DNA from: JBBDMX01 sp038241095
GTDB taxonomy: Bacteria; Planctomycetota; Phycisphaerae; Phycisphaerales; Phycisphaeraceae
Length of the DNA stretch: 12,718 nt
Direction of reading: 5' to 3'
Assembly (NCBI GenBank): GCA_038241095.1
Contig: JBBRGB010000090.1
Location: 1 to 12,718, forward strand
A model generated the notes under the pieces. The model did no database searches and was not told the DNA's origin. It saw nothing but the letters and a program-made list of their open reading frames with translations. How positions within the stretch are numbered: the stretch's first letter is position 1; each line of letters begins with the position of its first letter. A program made the position numbers and the translations under genes. Of this stretch, positions 1-6,975 are shown in pieces.

Positions 1-1
1 C

Positions 2-1006
2 GACCGCTACACCCACAACATGACGGAGTTGGTCAAGCAACTCCAAGCCGAAAAGATGCGCGTGGTGATCTTGTCGCCGACGATCTTCGATGACAATTTG
101 GAGCGTTGGGACAACCGCGGGGAGCGGCCGCACCTCAACGCTGAACTGCAACGCTTTGGCCAGATGGGCAAACAAATCGCCGATCAAGCCCAGGCCATGT
201 TCATTGATCTTCACGCTCCGTTGCAGACGATCACACAGCGGGAGCAGGCCAAGGACCTCACCTTCAGTCTCACTATTGATCGTGTGCATCCGCGCAAGGG
301 CGGCGAGGAGATCATGGTGCGAACCATTCTCGAGGCGCTTGGGGAGTCGCCGTATGTTTACGATGTGGTCATTGATTCCAAGGCTCGCAAAGCCACCCGG
401 CAGACCAACGCGCAAGCGGACAAAATCCAGGCCGGCGATGGGAAACTCACTTTCGAGTTGACGGAACACGCCCTGCCCTTCCCCACACCGGCGAAGAATC
501 GCGGTTTTGAGTTAAGCGAGTTTGATGAACATCTGAATCAGCAGCGCCTAACGGTCACCGGTCTGTCCCAGGGCCAATACGAACTGCTCATCGACGGCAC
601 CTCGGTGGGGTCTTTCAAAGATGCGGAACTGGCCCAGGGGATTCAACTGGCGACGAACACCAAGACGCCGCAGTATCAAGCCGCGGTCAAGCTGCGCGAG
701 TTGGTGCTGGGCACCAAAATGGAATTGGAGCAGCGGGTGCGGGCCATGTCGGCGGTGATCGGCGAGGACTGGCGCACGGTTGATCCTCAAACGGCGGTGG
801 CCAAGATCGACGCGGAAATCCAAGAGCGAAAAGATAGGAACGCCTACCAGGGTTGGAGCGGCTACATCATGCCCGCGGCCCGCAAGGCAATCCTTGACCG
901 TCAGAAGATTCTCGAAGGGTTGGCCCAAGTGCGGCAAACACTTCGGGAGGTTCCCTCCACCTCGGTTCACCAATACGAACTGCGGCCCACGACTGATTCC
1001 CAATGA
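2..1006 (+). CDS. SGNH/GDSL-type hydrolase, 5'-truncated by the window edge
   Basis: The frame is open to the left edge, so the ATG at 20 is probably internal and the N-terminus is missing. The visible part starts in the helix and strand that in SGNH hydrolases precede the Thr-Pro loop (VVILSPTIFDD, about residues 20-30 counted from base 2). It carries the block V catalytic pair in D-R-V-H-P (Asp93, His96; bases 278-289). The Ser nucleophile and the Gly and Asn of blocks I-III would lie upstream of the window. The C-terminal 200 residues are charged and helical, without a domain I recognise. Members are esterases or deacetylases, often of carbohydrate substrates; the substrate here cannot be read. 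It ends 48 bases before the beta-helix gene on the same strand, so co-transcription is likely. Family call fairly sure, substrate unknown. Confidence 0.75.
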   Translation, partial: DRYTHNMTELVKQLQAEKMRVVILSPTIFDDNLERWDNRGERPHLNAELQRFGQMGKQIADQAQAMFIDLHAPLQTITQREQAKDLTFSLTIDRVHPRKGGEEIMVRTILEALGESPYVYDVVIDSKARKATRQTNAQADKIQAGDGKLTFELTEHALPFPTPAKNRGFELSEFDEHLNQQRLTVTGLSQGQYELLIDGTSVGSFKDAELAQGIQLATNTKTPQYQAAVKLRELVLGTKMELEQRVRAMSAVIGEDWRTVDPQTAVAKIDAEIQERKDRNAYQGWSGYIMPAARKAILDRQKILEGLAQVRQTLREVPSTSVHQYELRPTTDSQ

Positions 1007-1041
1007 ACTCGACCGGGCGAAAAGTGGCCCGATCCCATGCG

Positions 1042-1046
1042 AAAGG
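1042..1046 (+). promoter_or_regulatory. Shine-Dalgarno AAAGG deciding the start at 1055
   Basis: AAAGG lies 8 bases upstream of the ATG at 1055. The first in-frame ATG (1037) has no purine-rich sequence at a suitable distance. Starting at 1055 also gives a compact signal peptide instead of one with six extra N-terminal residues. ATG codons at 1064 and 1070 remain possible. Confidence 0.5.
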
Positions 1047-1054
1047 TTTGTGAA

Positions 1055-4000
1055 ATGGTTGACATGCGAATGTTTGGTCTGCTGGCTCTGGTGGCGTTTG
1101 CCGGAACCTTGCAAGCGCAGGACGCCAAGCCCGCGACGGAGAAGCCGGCGTGGGAGGATCGCGGGGTGGCGGTTTGGAAGCCGACGGTGCCGGCCGAGGT
1201 GGTGAAGTTGGAGGGCGGGGCGGAGATTCGCTGGTCGCCGCTGCCGTTTGTCTTTGAGGCCGGGCAGTCGGTGCGCTATATCGATTTTGCCCAGGGCAAC
1301 GATGCCAACAGTGGCCAGGCCCGCGATCAGGCTTGGAAGCATCACCCTTGGGACGCCAACGCCCAAGGCAAAGCCGCGGCCGAGAAGGGCACGCACACCT
1401 ACGTTTTTAAGCGTGGCGTTTCATATCAAGGCGCGTTGACCGCCGGCGAGTCCGGCACGGCCCAGGAGCCGATCCGTCTCACCAGCGATCCAGCCTGGGG
1501 CAAGGGCCAGGCGACCCTCGCCGGCTCCCATGCGATTGCCGGTGGTTGGCAAAAGGTGTCGCCAGCCGACGCCAAGACCGCGGGCTTCCCCGACGCCTCG
1601 GCGGACAAGCTCTGGTCGATCAAGCTCGATGGCGATTTCGTGCCCAACGCCCTGTGGGTTGTCGGTGCCGATGGCCAACGCACTCGCCTGCCCATTGCCC
1701 GCTGGCCCAACTGGAAACCCACGCACGAGTACAACATCTTCAAGGAGTGGTTCCGCGTCGAGACGGTTGAGAAGGGCTTTCCCGAAACTTCGATTTACGC
1801 GCCCAAGGTGCTCAACGACCCCGACCGCAACGCTTTCAAAGGCGCGACGGTTTGGATGGATCACGCCAACACCAGCGGTGAGTTCTCCATCATCGGGCCG
1901 TTTCCCTCCAAGGCCGCGGGCTATGACCCCGCGACGGGGCGGTTGAAAATCGCCATCACCCATCCCCGCCGGCATCCCAACGCCAACGCGCCGTTTTTCT
2001 TGGAGAACCTGCCGCGATTCCTCGACGAAGCCGGGGAATGGCACTTCGCCGCTGAGGGTGACAACGCCCGCACGCTTTATGTCCGCTTGCCCGACGATGC
2101 CGACCCCAACAACGCGGCTGTGGAGGTGGCCCAACACCAAATCATCCTGGACATTCAGGGCCAGTCGCACATTGACGTTTCGGGCCTGACTTTCACCGGG
2201 GGCAACGCGCGGGACTTGAACGACGCTCCCCGCGCCGGCGACTGGGTGCGGCCCGACAACTACACCCAGATGGCGGCCATCCGTCTCAACAACAACACCC
2301 AACACGTCCGCCTGCACCACTTGGACATCCGCGACACCGCCGGCTCGGGCATCGTGCATTTCATCACGGAGAAAGAGACTGTGCTGCGCGACATTGAAAT
2401 CGCCGACAGCAATTTTGAGAATATTGACAACCAAGCCATCGACTTGGAGTACAAGTCCGCGCCGATTCAGAACCCGCAGGGCGACCTGATTGACATCCGC
2501 GTCCTGCGCAACCGTCTCAACGAGATCGGCCTCCGCGCCAGCGGCGATCAAGGCGGGCGGGGCATCGATATCAACGGCCTCTGGGTCGGTGAAATCGCCG
2601 GCAACGTCGTCAACCGCACCGGCGGGCAGGGCATCAATGTCGTCGGGGCGCGCATGGCCGCTGAGGTGCCTCTGGTGCGCATCCTCATCGACCGCAACCA
2701 GGTGCGCGACACCCTGTTGCAGAAGCAGGACTTCGGAGGCATCGAGTTCTGGGGCATCGGGCCTGCCTATGTCTATGACAATATCTCGATTAATCCCGTC
2801 GGTTGGGTGGCCCATCGCAATGTGTATCACAAGAACCAGGCGTACTACTTCGATCACGGCGCCAAGGGTTATCTGTTTAACAACCTGGGTTGGTCCGACA
2901 AGCGCGACGATGCGTACCGCGGCATCCTGGGCGATTACTTCTTCCATGAAATCCGCAACCGCTGGAACGAGGCGTTCCACAACTCATCGCTGAACTTCCG
3001 CTCGGCGATGACCCACTCCAGCAGTCACGGCAGCCAGCAGCACTACCTGGCCAACCTCTTTGTCAACAACCGTTCGGGGGTGAGTCACTGGACGCTCAAA
3101 GAGGCCGCGGAGATCGGCTATGCCAACAATCTTTTCGCCGGCGCGTTTGTGAACATCTACAGCCGCTGGAAGGGCGAAACGTTCCGCACCGTCGAGGAAT
3201 ACCGCAAGTTCGTCGAACCGCTCAACAACGTCATCACCAAGCAGTTCGGTTGGGCGACCGATGACATGCCCATTGTCGATCCCGAAAAGCACGACTTCCG
3301 TCTGACCGATGACTCGGTGGCGATTGATCGCGGCGTCAAGGTCTTCGTGCCTTGGTCGTTGTACGGCACGGTGGGCGAATGGCACTTCCGTCTGCAGCCG
3401 GCCGATGCGAACACGGTGCTGGGCTATGACGTTTATCCGCAGCGGTTTCACAACCACCACGAAGCCTTCCGCATGAGTGGTGGCGTGCCGCAAAACGATC
3501 TGACGGGCAACGGTTTCACCGCCGACGCCTACATCGCTGGTGTGCTCGAAGACTGGGTGCCCGGCGCGGTGACCTTCGATGGCAAGCGATTCTTCACCCT
3601 GGCCAACCCCCTGCTGCTCAAGGATTTCTCCGTGGGTGAGGGCGACAAGAAGACCGAGGTGAGCGGCAGGGAGCGCAAGACGGTGCGCATGACCGACAAC
3701 AACTTCGCCATCGAGGCGGTGCTTCGCATCGAGGCCGGTCAGACAGGCGGAACCATCGCCGGCAAGATGGGCGCGGATGCGGGCTACATGCTGGCGATCG
3801 ACGCGGGCGGGCATCCGGCTTTGTCCATTCGCGCGGGTGGCGCTGAGGCGGTCCAGTCCGCGGCGGTCGCCATCAACGATGGCCGCTGGCATCACGTGCT
3901 GGCGCAGTTCGACCGGGCCGCAAAACAGGTCACGATTTACGTCGATGGCGTGGCATCCAATGGCACGCTTCAAGGCACGCCGCCCGAGGTCGGCGTTTCA

Positions 4001-5122
4001 CTGGACAACGACAGCGATTTCGTCGTCGGCGAAAAACTCGTCGGCGCGTTGGACTACCTGCGCGTCAGCCGGGGCACCTTGGCCGATGCGCAAACCACCA
4101 TCGACGAACTGATGAGCTGGCAGTTCAACGGCCCGGCCCAACACGACTTCGTCGATCGCCCGCCCACCGGCGGCATCCGTGACATCGGTGCCATCGAGCA
4201 CCCCACGATCTCGGGCCAAAAGCCGATTCGCTACACCCCGCCGACTCCCGCCGATGACGCACAGCCCGCCAAGGCCGAGCCCAAAGAGTCCAACGAACTC
4301 AAGACCGGCGATGATCGCACCGTCAAGACCCTGGATTGGGGCGCGGTCTCCGTTCCCAAGCAGGCCAAGGTCGGTGACAAGATTGACATCCAAGTCGTCT
4401 TCGGCACCGAAACCATCGAAAAGCCGCAGAAGCTGTGCATCGACATCCACGCCCTGGCCGGTGGCAAACGCACCCCCGGTTACGGCCGGCCCAAGCCCAT
4501 CGACATCACCCCCGGTTCGACCAAGCCTTACACCGTGGTGTGGGAAGTGCGCCCGCGCGAGGGCATGGATCGCATCGCCGTGGTCATCTACGCCAGTCCC
4601 GACGGCGCTTGGAACACCAAAATCCTCAATACCGAAGTGACCATCCCCATCGTCGCCGACACGGACAAGAACACCGTGAAGGATGAAGGCCAGAAAGCCG
4701 GTGAAAAGTCTGGTGAGGCCGCCCCGCAAGCCCCGCGGAATGCGGAAGCGGACACTGCCAAGGGTGACGACAACGTGGTGAAGAAAGAGTTTGACTGGGG
4801 CACCGTCACCGCCACCAAAGACCCCAAGGTGGGTCAGGAGGCGGTCGTCACGATCACACTGGCCGAGGGGTTGGTCAAGGAACAGACCGTGCTGACCGTG
4901 GACATGCACTGGTGGAAAGGACAGCAACGATCCGGCGTGGCGGGACGGTTTGGGCAGCGTAAACTCAAGCCCGGTGACACCGGCCCATTCGTGTTTAAGA
5001 AAGCCGTGCCCGACAAGGAGGGCATCGCCGCCATCGCTGCGGTCGTGTCGCTCTCGCCGGATGGTTCGTGGGCCAAGAAAACAAAGACTGGCGAGGTCGG
5101 GATGCGCGTCACGACGCCGTGA
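1055..5122 (+). CDS. Large secreted beta-helix / LamG-like protein with two C-terminal Ig-like modules
   Basis: 1355 residues from the ATG at 1055. Residues 1-21 are a signal peptide (hydrophobic core FGLLALVAFAG, likely cut in LQA|QDA). From about residue 73, the VRYIDFAQGNDANSG pattern followed by AWKHHPWD resembles the N-terminal segment of DUF1565/pectate-lyase-like right-handed beta-helix proteins. Short strand repeats rich in Asn and Ile (for example RILIDRNQVRDT, AYVYDNISIN) fill about 355-730. Residues about 880-1020 look like a LamG/concanavalin-type jelly roll (DGRWHHVLAQFD, VTIYVDGV, GALDYLRVSRG). Two similar modules of about 110 residues follow, separated by a charged linker. Such proteins are exported polysaccharide lyases, hydrolases or binding proteins; I see no identifiable catalytic residues. 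It faces uxuA convergently, so a role on uronate-containing glycan is an inference from position. Confidence 0.8.
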   Translation: MVDMRMFGLLALVAFAGTLQAQDAKPATEKPAWEDRGVAVWKPTVPAEVVKLEGGAEIRWSPLPFVFEAGQSVRYIDFAQGNDANSGQARDQAWKHHPWDANAQGKAAAEKGTHTYVFKRGVSYQGALTAGESGTAQEPIRLTSDPAWGKGQATLAGSHAIAGGWQKVSPADAKTAGFPDASADKLWSIKLDGDFVPNALWVVGADGQRTRLPIARWPNWKPTHEYNIFKEWFRVETVEKGFPETSIYAPKVLNDPDRNAFKGATVWMDHANTSGEFSIIGPFPSKAAGYDPATGRLKIAITHPRRHPNANAPFFLENLPRFLDEAGEWHFAAEGDNARTLYVRLPDDADPNNAAVEVAQHQIILDIQGQSHIDVSGLTFTGGNARDLNDAPRAGDWVRPDNYTQMAAIRLNNNTQHVRLHHLDIRDTAGSGIVHFITEKETVLRDIEIADSNFENIDNQAIDLEYKSAPIQNPQGDLIDIRVLRNRLNEIGLRASGDQGGRGIDINGLWVGEIAGNVVNRTGGQGINVVGARMAAEVPLVRILIDRNQVRDTLLQKQDFGGIEFWGIGPAYVYDNISINPVGWVAHRNVYHKNQAYYFDHGAKGYLFNNLGWSDKRDDAYRGILGDYFFHEIRNRWNEAFHNSSLNFRSAMTHSSSHGSQQHYLANLFVNNRSGVSHWTLKEAAEIGYANNLFAGAFVNIYSRWKGETFRTVEEYRKFVEPLNNVITKQFGWATDDMPIVDPEKHDFRLTDDSVAIDRGVKVFVPWSLYGTVGEWHFRLQPADANTVLGYDVYPQRFHNHHEAFRMSGGVPQNDLTGNGFTADAYIAGVLEDWVPGAVTFDGKRFFTLANPLLLKDFSVGEGDKKTEVSGRERKTVRMTDNNFAIEAVLRIEAGQTGGTIAGKMGADAGYMLAIDAGGHPALSIRAGGAEAVQSAAVAINDGRWHHVLAQFDRAAKQVTIYVDGVASNGTLQGTPPEVGVSLDNDSDFVVGEKLVGALDYLRVSRGTLADAQTTIDELMSWQFNGPAQHDFVDRPPTGGIRDIGAIEHPTISGQKPIRYTPPTPADDAQPAKAEPKESNELKTGDDRTVKTLDWGAVSVPKQAKVGDKIDIQVVFGTETIEKPQKLCIDIHALAGGKRTPGYGRPKPIDITPGSTKPYTVVWEVRPREGMDRIAVVIYASPDGAWNTKILNTEVTIPIVADTDKNTVKDEGQKAGEKSGEAAPQAPRNAEADTAKGDDNVVKKEFDWGTVTATKDPKVGQEAVVTITLAEGLVKEQTVLTVDMHWWKGQQRSGVAGRFGQRKLKPGDTGPFVFKKAVPDKEGIAAIAAVVSLSPDGSWAKKTKTGEVGMRVTTP
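4280..5119 (+). repeat. Internal duplication: two tandem Ig-like C-terminal modules
   Basis: Within the beta-helix protein, one module spans about 4280-4660 and the second about 4760-5119. Both start with (L/F)DWG-x-V followed by a K-VG segment (Trp residues 1095 and 1248, numbered from the start at 1055). Both end in SPDG(A/S)W and a short basic and hydrophobic strand. The Lys/Glu/Ala-rich linker between them (about 4660-4755) looks disordered. The pattern suggests duplication of a beta-sandwich accessory domain, possibly for surface attachment or glycan binding. Similarity is at protein level only. Confidence 0.7.
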
Positions 5123-5150
5123 ACGGATGGGGCTTGGTCAACCGGTGGCG

Positions 5151-6131
5151 TCATTGCATCGCAATGCCCAGGCCGCGCGCGATGCCCCGCAGGTAGGCCG
5201 CGCCCAGTAGTCGGCCGTGGATGCCGTAGCCGGGCATCCAAGCTTCGGGTTCGCCGTGCATAAGCGGCGCGTGATCCAGGCGGATCGGGCCGGTGAATCC
5301 GAGTTGGTGGTAGAGCTTGATCATGGCCACCATGTCGTGCGGGCCGTCGTCGTGGAAGGTCTCGTGAAAGTCCGTGGCCGTGCCCGCCACATCGCGCCAG
5401 TGAACAAAAGCGATGCGCTTGGCGAGAGCCTTGGCATGGGCCGCGACATCCCCCGGCATCAGCATGAAGTTGGCCTGGCAGAAGGTCACGGCGTTGCAAG
5501 GGCACGGGGACACTTCATAGGCCCGATGAAAGGCATCCATCGTACCGAAAATGCGTGCCATGCCGCCCAATACCGGCACCGGCGGATCATCGGGATGCAA
5601 GGCCATCTTCACGTCCACCCGCTGGGCATGGGGCATCACCCGCTCGATGAACCATTGATAGTTCTTCCACAGTTGCTCGGCGGTCAGTCCACCCGTGGCA
5701 TTCGCGATGGGCACTTGCGCCAAGTTAAATGCCGTCGTCAACGCTCCGCCTCGCGTCGGAAGGTCAATGCGGGTGCGGCTCCAGTCGTGCGCCTGTCCCG
5801 GCAAGCGGGCCATGAAGTTGTAGCACAGCAAATTGATGCCCAACGCGGCCATGTTCTCCAACATCCTGCAATAGCGCTCGACATCCTCTTGGCGACCCGG
5901 TTGGCCCAGTTTGATGCGGCTCATGTCAAACTGATCGCCCTCCAGCCCGACCAAGGTCAGCCCCGCTTCGGCGAAGCGTTGTTGCACCTGCCGCAGGGCA
6001 TCAAGCTCAAACGGCGCGGCCAGTCCACTCAACGACGGCGCGGCCTTGGTCACCGCAAAACGCACCCCGCCCTGAACGGCCAGCGTCCAGGAAGCATCGG
6101 GTTTCGGGGGCAGTAACAAGGTGATCTTCAT
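5151..6131 (-). CDS. uxuA: Mannonate dehydratase
   Basis: Dehydrates D-mannonate to 2-keto-3-deoxy-D-gluconate in the cytoplasm, the last of the three steps converting glucuronate to KDG. The 326-residue TIM-barrel protein shows the family landmarks: CYNFMA (103-108), HPDDPP (179-184), FC (217-218), VHWRDV (243-248), HETFHDDG-x-HDM (256-267) and RLDHAP (284-289). His179, Cys218, His244 and Asp286 are spaced like the His/Cys/His/Asp metal ligands of characterised mannonate dehydratases. It is shorter than the E. coli protein (about 394 residues) but has no frameshift and both ends look complete. The ATG at 6131 has a GGAG Shine-Dalgarno (complement of 6142-6145) inside the 15-base gap after the iclR-family gene, so the two form an operon. 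The end is 28 bases from the convergent beta-helix gene. Confidence 0.92.
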   Translation of the reverse strand: MKITLLLPPKPDASWTLAVQGGVRFAVTKAAPSLSGLAAPFELDALRQVQQRFAEAGLTLVGLEGDQFDMSRIKLGQPGRQEDVERYCRMLENMAALGINLLCYNFMARLPGQAHDWSRTRIDLPTRGGALTTAFNLAQVPIANATGGLTAEQLWKNYQWFIERVMPHAQRVDVKMALHPDDPPVPVLGGMARIFGTMDAFHRAYEVSPCPCNAVTFCQANFMLMPGDVAAHAKALAKRIAFVHWRDVAGTATDFHETFHDDGPHDMVAMIKLYHQLGFTGPIRLDHAPLMHGEPEAWMPGYGIHGRLLGAAYLRGIARGLGIAMQ

Positions 6132-6146
6132 TCGTGGGAATCTCCA

Positions 6147-6902
6147 TCAAACCGGTGACGCATCCGCTTTGAGAAGTTGTTTGGCCGCTTGACGCAAGGC
6201 GGGGACGATTTGCGATTCGCCACGGGCAAGAAGGTCTTGGGTCAATCCCGTCACGGTGACGGCGGCGTGGAGGCCGCGGCTTGTGATCGTCGCCGACCAG
6301 CCCGCGAGGCTGGGGTGATACGAGCCGACATCCACGCAGACGCCCGCGGAGCGACAGGCCGCCACCCGCACCAATAATTCGCTGGGCTGTTGGTGTGCCC
6401 AGGCTTGGGGTGGGCTGGCCTTGACGATGCGTTGGATTTCCGCGTCGGCAAGGGCGGCAAGCAGGGCCGCGCCCGATGAGCCCACGACGATGGGGAAGCG
6501 TGAGCCGACGGGGCTGCCGATGGACATGCCGGTGTTGGGTTCGACCCTGGCGATGGTGACGGCTTCAAGCCCCTCACGCACCGAAAGCTTGGCGCTTAAG
6601 CTGGTGGCCTGCGCCAGCGCGGTCAAGGATGACTGCGAAAGCGCCACGAGCCGCTGAACATTTTGCAGCGGTTCCAAGAGTGGCAGCAGGCCGACCGAAA
6701 GCCGGTAATAAGGATCGCCCGGCCCAGGCTTGGTCACCCAACGCTCCCGCTCCAAAGTGTTGGCGATGCGGAAGCAACTGGTCGTCGCCACCCCGGCCAC
6801 TTCCGCAAGCTGTTGAATGGAACCGATTTCCACCGGGCCGCTCAAGGCGCGGATGACCCGAATGGCCTTGTGCAGAATGGGGACAGTGGACTGGGCGGGC
6901 AA
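6147..6902 (-). CDS. IclR-family transcriptional regulator, probable uronate-locus control
   Basis: An N-terminal winged helix-turn-helix (about residues 27-60: IGSIQQLAEVAGVATTSCFR, then a wing ending in YRLSVG) is followed by an IclR effector-binding domain (SLSAKLSVREG, then VGSRFPIVVGSSGAALLA). Such proteins are dimeric regulators responding to small carboxylates; a KDG-type or hexuronate effector would fit here but is inferred. I chose the TTG at 6902 (251 residues) because AGGA (complement of 6911-6914) sits 8 bases ahead of it. The longest frame begins with TTG at 6932 (261 residues), whose only GAGG is one base away. With the 6902 start, the 6909-6946 inverted repeat lies wholly between the divergent genes. 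It is first in an operon with uxuA. Confidence 0.9.
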   Translation of the reverse strand: MPAQSTVPILHKAIRVIRALSGPVEIGSIQQLAEVAGVATTSCFRIANTLERERWVTKPGPGDPYYRLSVGLLPLLEPLQNVQRLVALSQSSLTALAQATSLSAKLSVREGLEAVTIARVEPNTGMSIGSPVGSRFPIVVGSSGAALLAALADAEIQRIVKASPPQAWAHQQPSELLVRVAACRSAGVCVDVGSYHPSLAGWSATITSRGLHAAVTVTGLTQDLLARGESQIVPALRQAAKQLLKADASPV

Positions 6903-6908
6903 TTTAAG

Positions 6909-6946
6909 ATTCCTATTGAGGCTTGCAATCAATCCTCATTGGGAAT
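6909..6946. promoter_or_regulatory. Imperfect inverted repeat, candidate IclR-family operator
   Basis: The left arm ATTCCTATTGAGG (6909-6921) and the right arm CCTCATTGGGAAT (6934-6946) match as an inverted repeat at 11 of 13 positions, around a 12-base spacer. It fills the gap between the divergent regulator and uxaC and overlaps both candidate promoters, as an autoregulated operator would. IclR proteins bind inverted repeats in such divergent gaps; that this one binds here is inferred. Confidence 0.6.
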
Positions 6947-6951
6947 ATTAT
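6924..6951 (+). promoter_or_regulatory. Candidate sigma70-type promoter for the uxaC operon
   Basis: TTGCAA (6924-6929) and TATTAT (6946-6951) are separated by 16 bases, matching the -35 and -10 consensus at 4/6 and 5/6 positions. Initiation about 7 bases past the -10 box would fall on or beside the ATG at 6959, leaving essentially no leader. The right arm of the inverted repeat occupies the -10/-35 spacer, so a bound regulator would block this promoter. Confidence 0.45.
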
Positions 6952-6975
6952 ACCCTTCATGCTTGGACCGGGCAA
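6947..6975 (-). promoter_or_regulatory. Candidate sigma70-type promoter for the iclR-uxuA operon
   Basis: Read on the minus strand, TTGCCC (complement of 6970-6975) and a perfect TATAAT (complement of 6947-6952) are 17 bases apart. The predicted start, near 6940, falls within the right arm of the inverted repeat. The -35 box lies inside the first codons of uxaC, and the -10 shares its bases with the uxaC -10 box. Confidence 0.45.

Noticed and set aside
548..1396. Leftward 282-residue open frame across the SGNH and beta-helix genes
   Set aside because: Arg/Leu/His-rich shadow translation spanning two well-supported genes on the other strand.
1421..4927. Three long leftward open frames (519, 329 and 309 residues) opposite the beta-helix gene
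   Set aside because: Their translations are low-complexity Val/Gly/Arg/His-rich with no domain, as expected antisense to a GC-rich gene with strong third-position bias; the sense frame has clear domains and a signal peptide.
5103..5158. ACGCC/GGCGT pairing between the convergent beta-helix and uxuA stops as a terminator
   Set aside because: Only about 5 bp across a long loop and no T-run; not enough to call.
5217..6116. Rightward 299-residue open frame opposite uxuA
   Set aside because: No recognisable motifs, while the opposite strand encodes a full set of mannonate dehydratase motifs.
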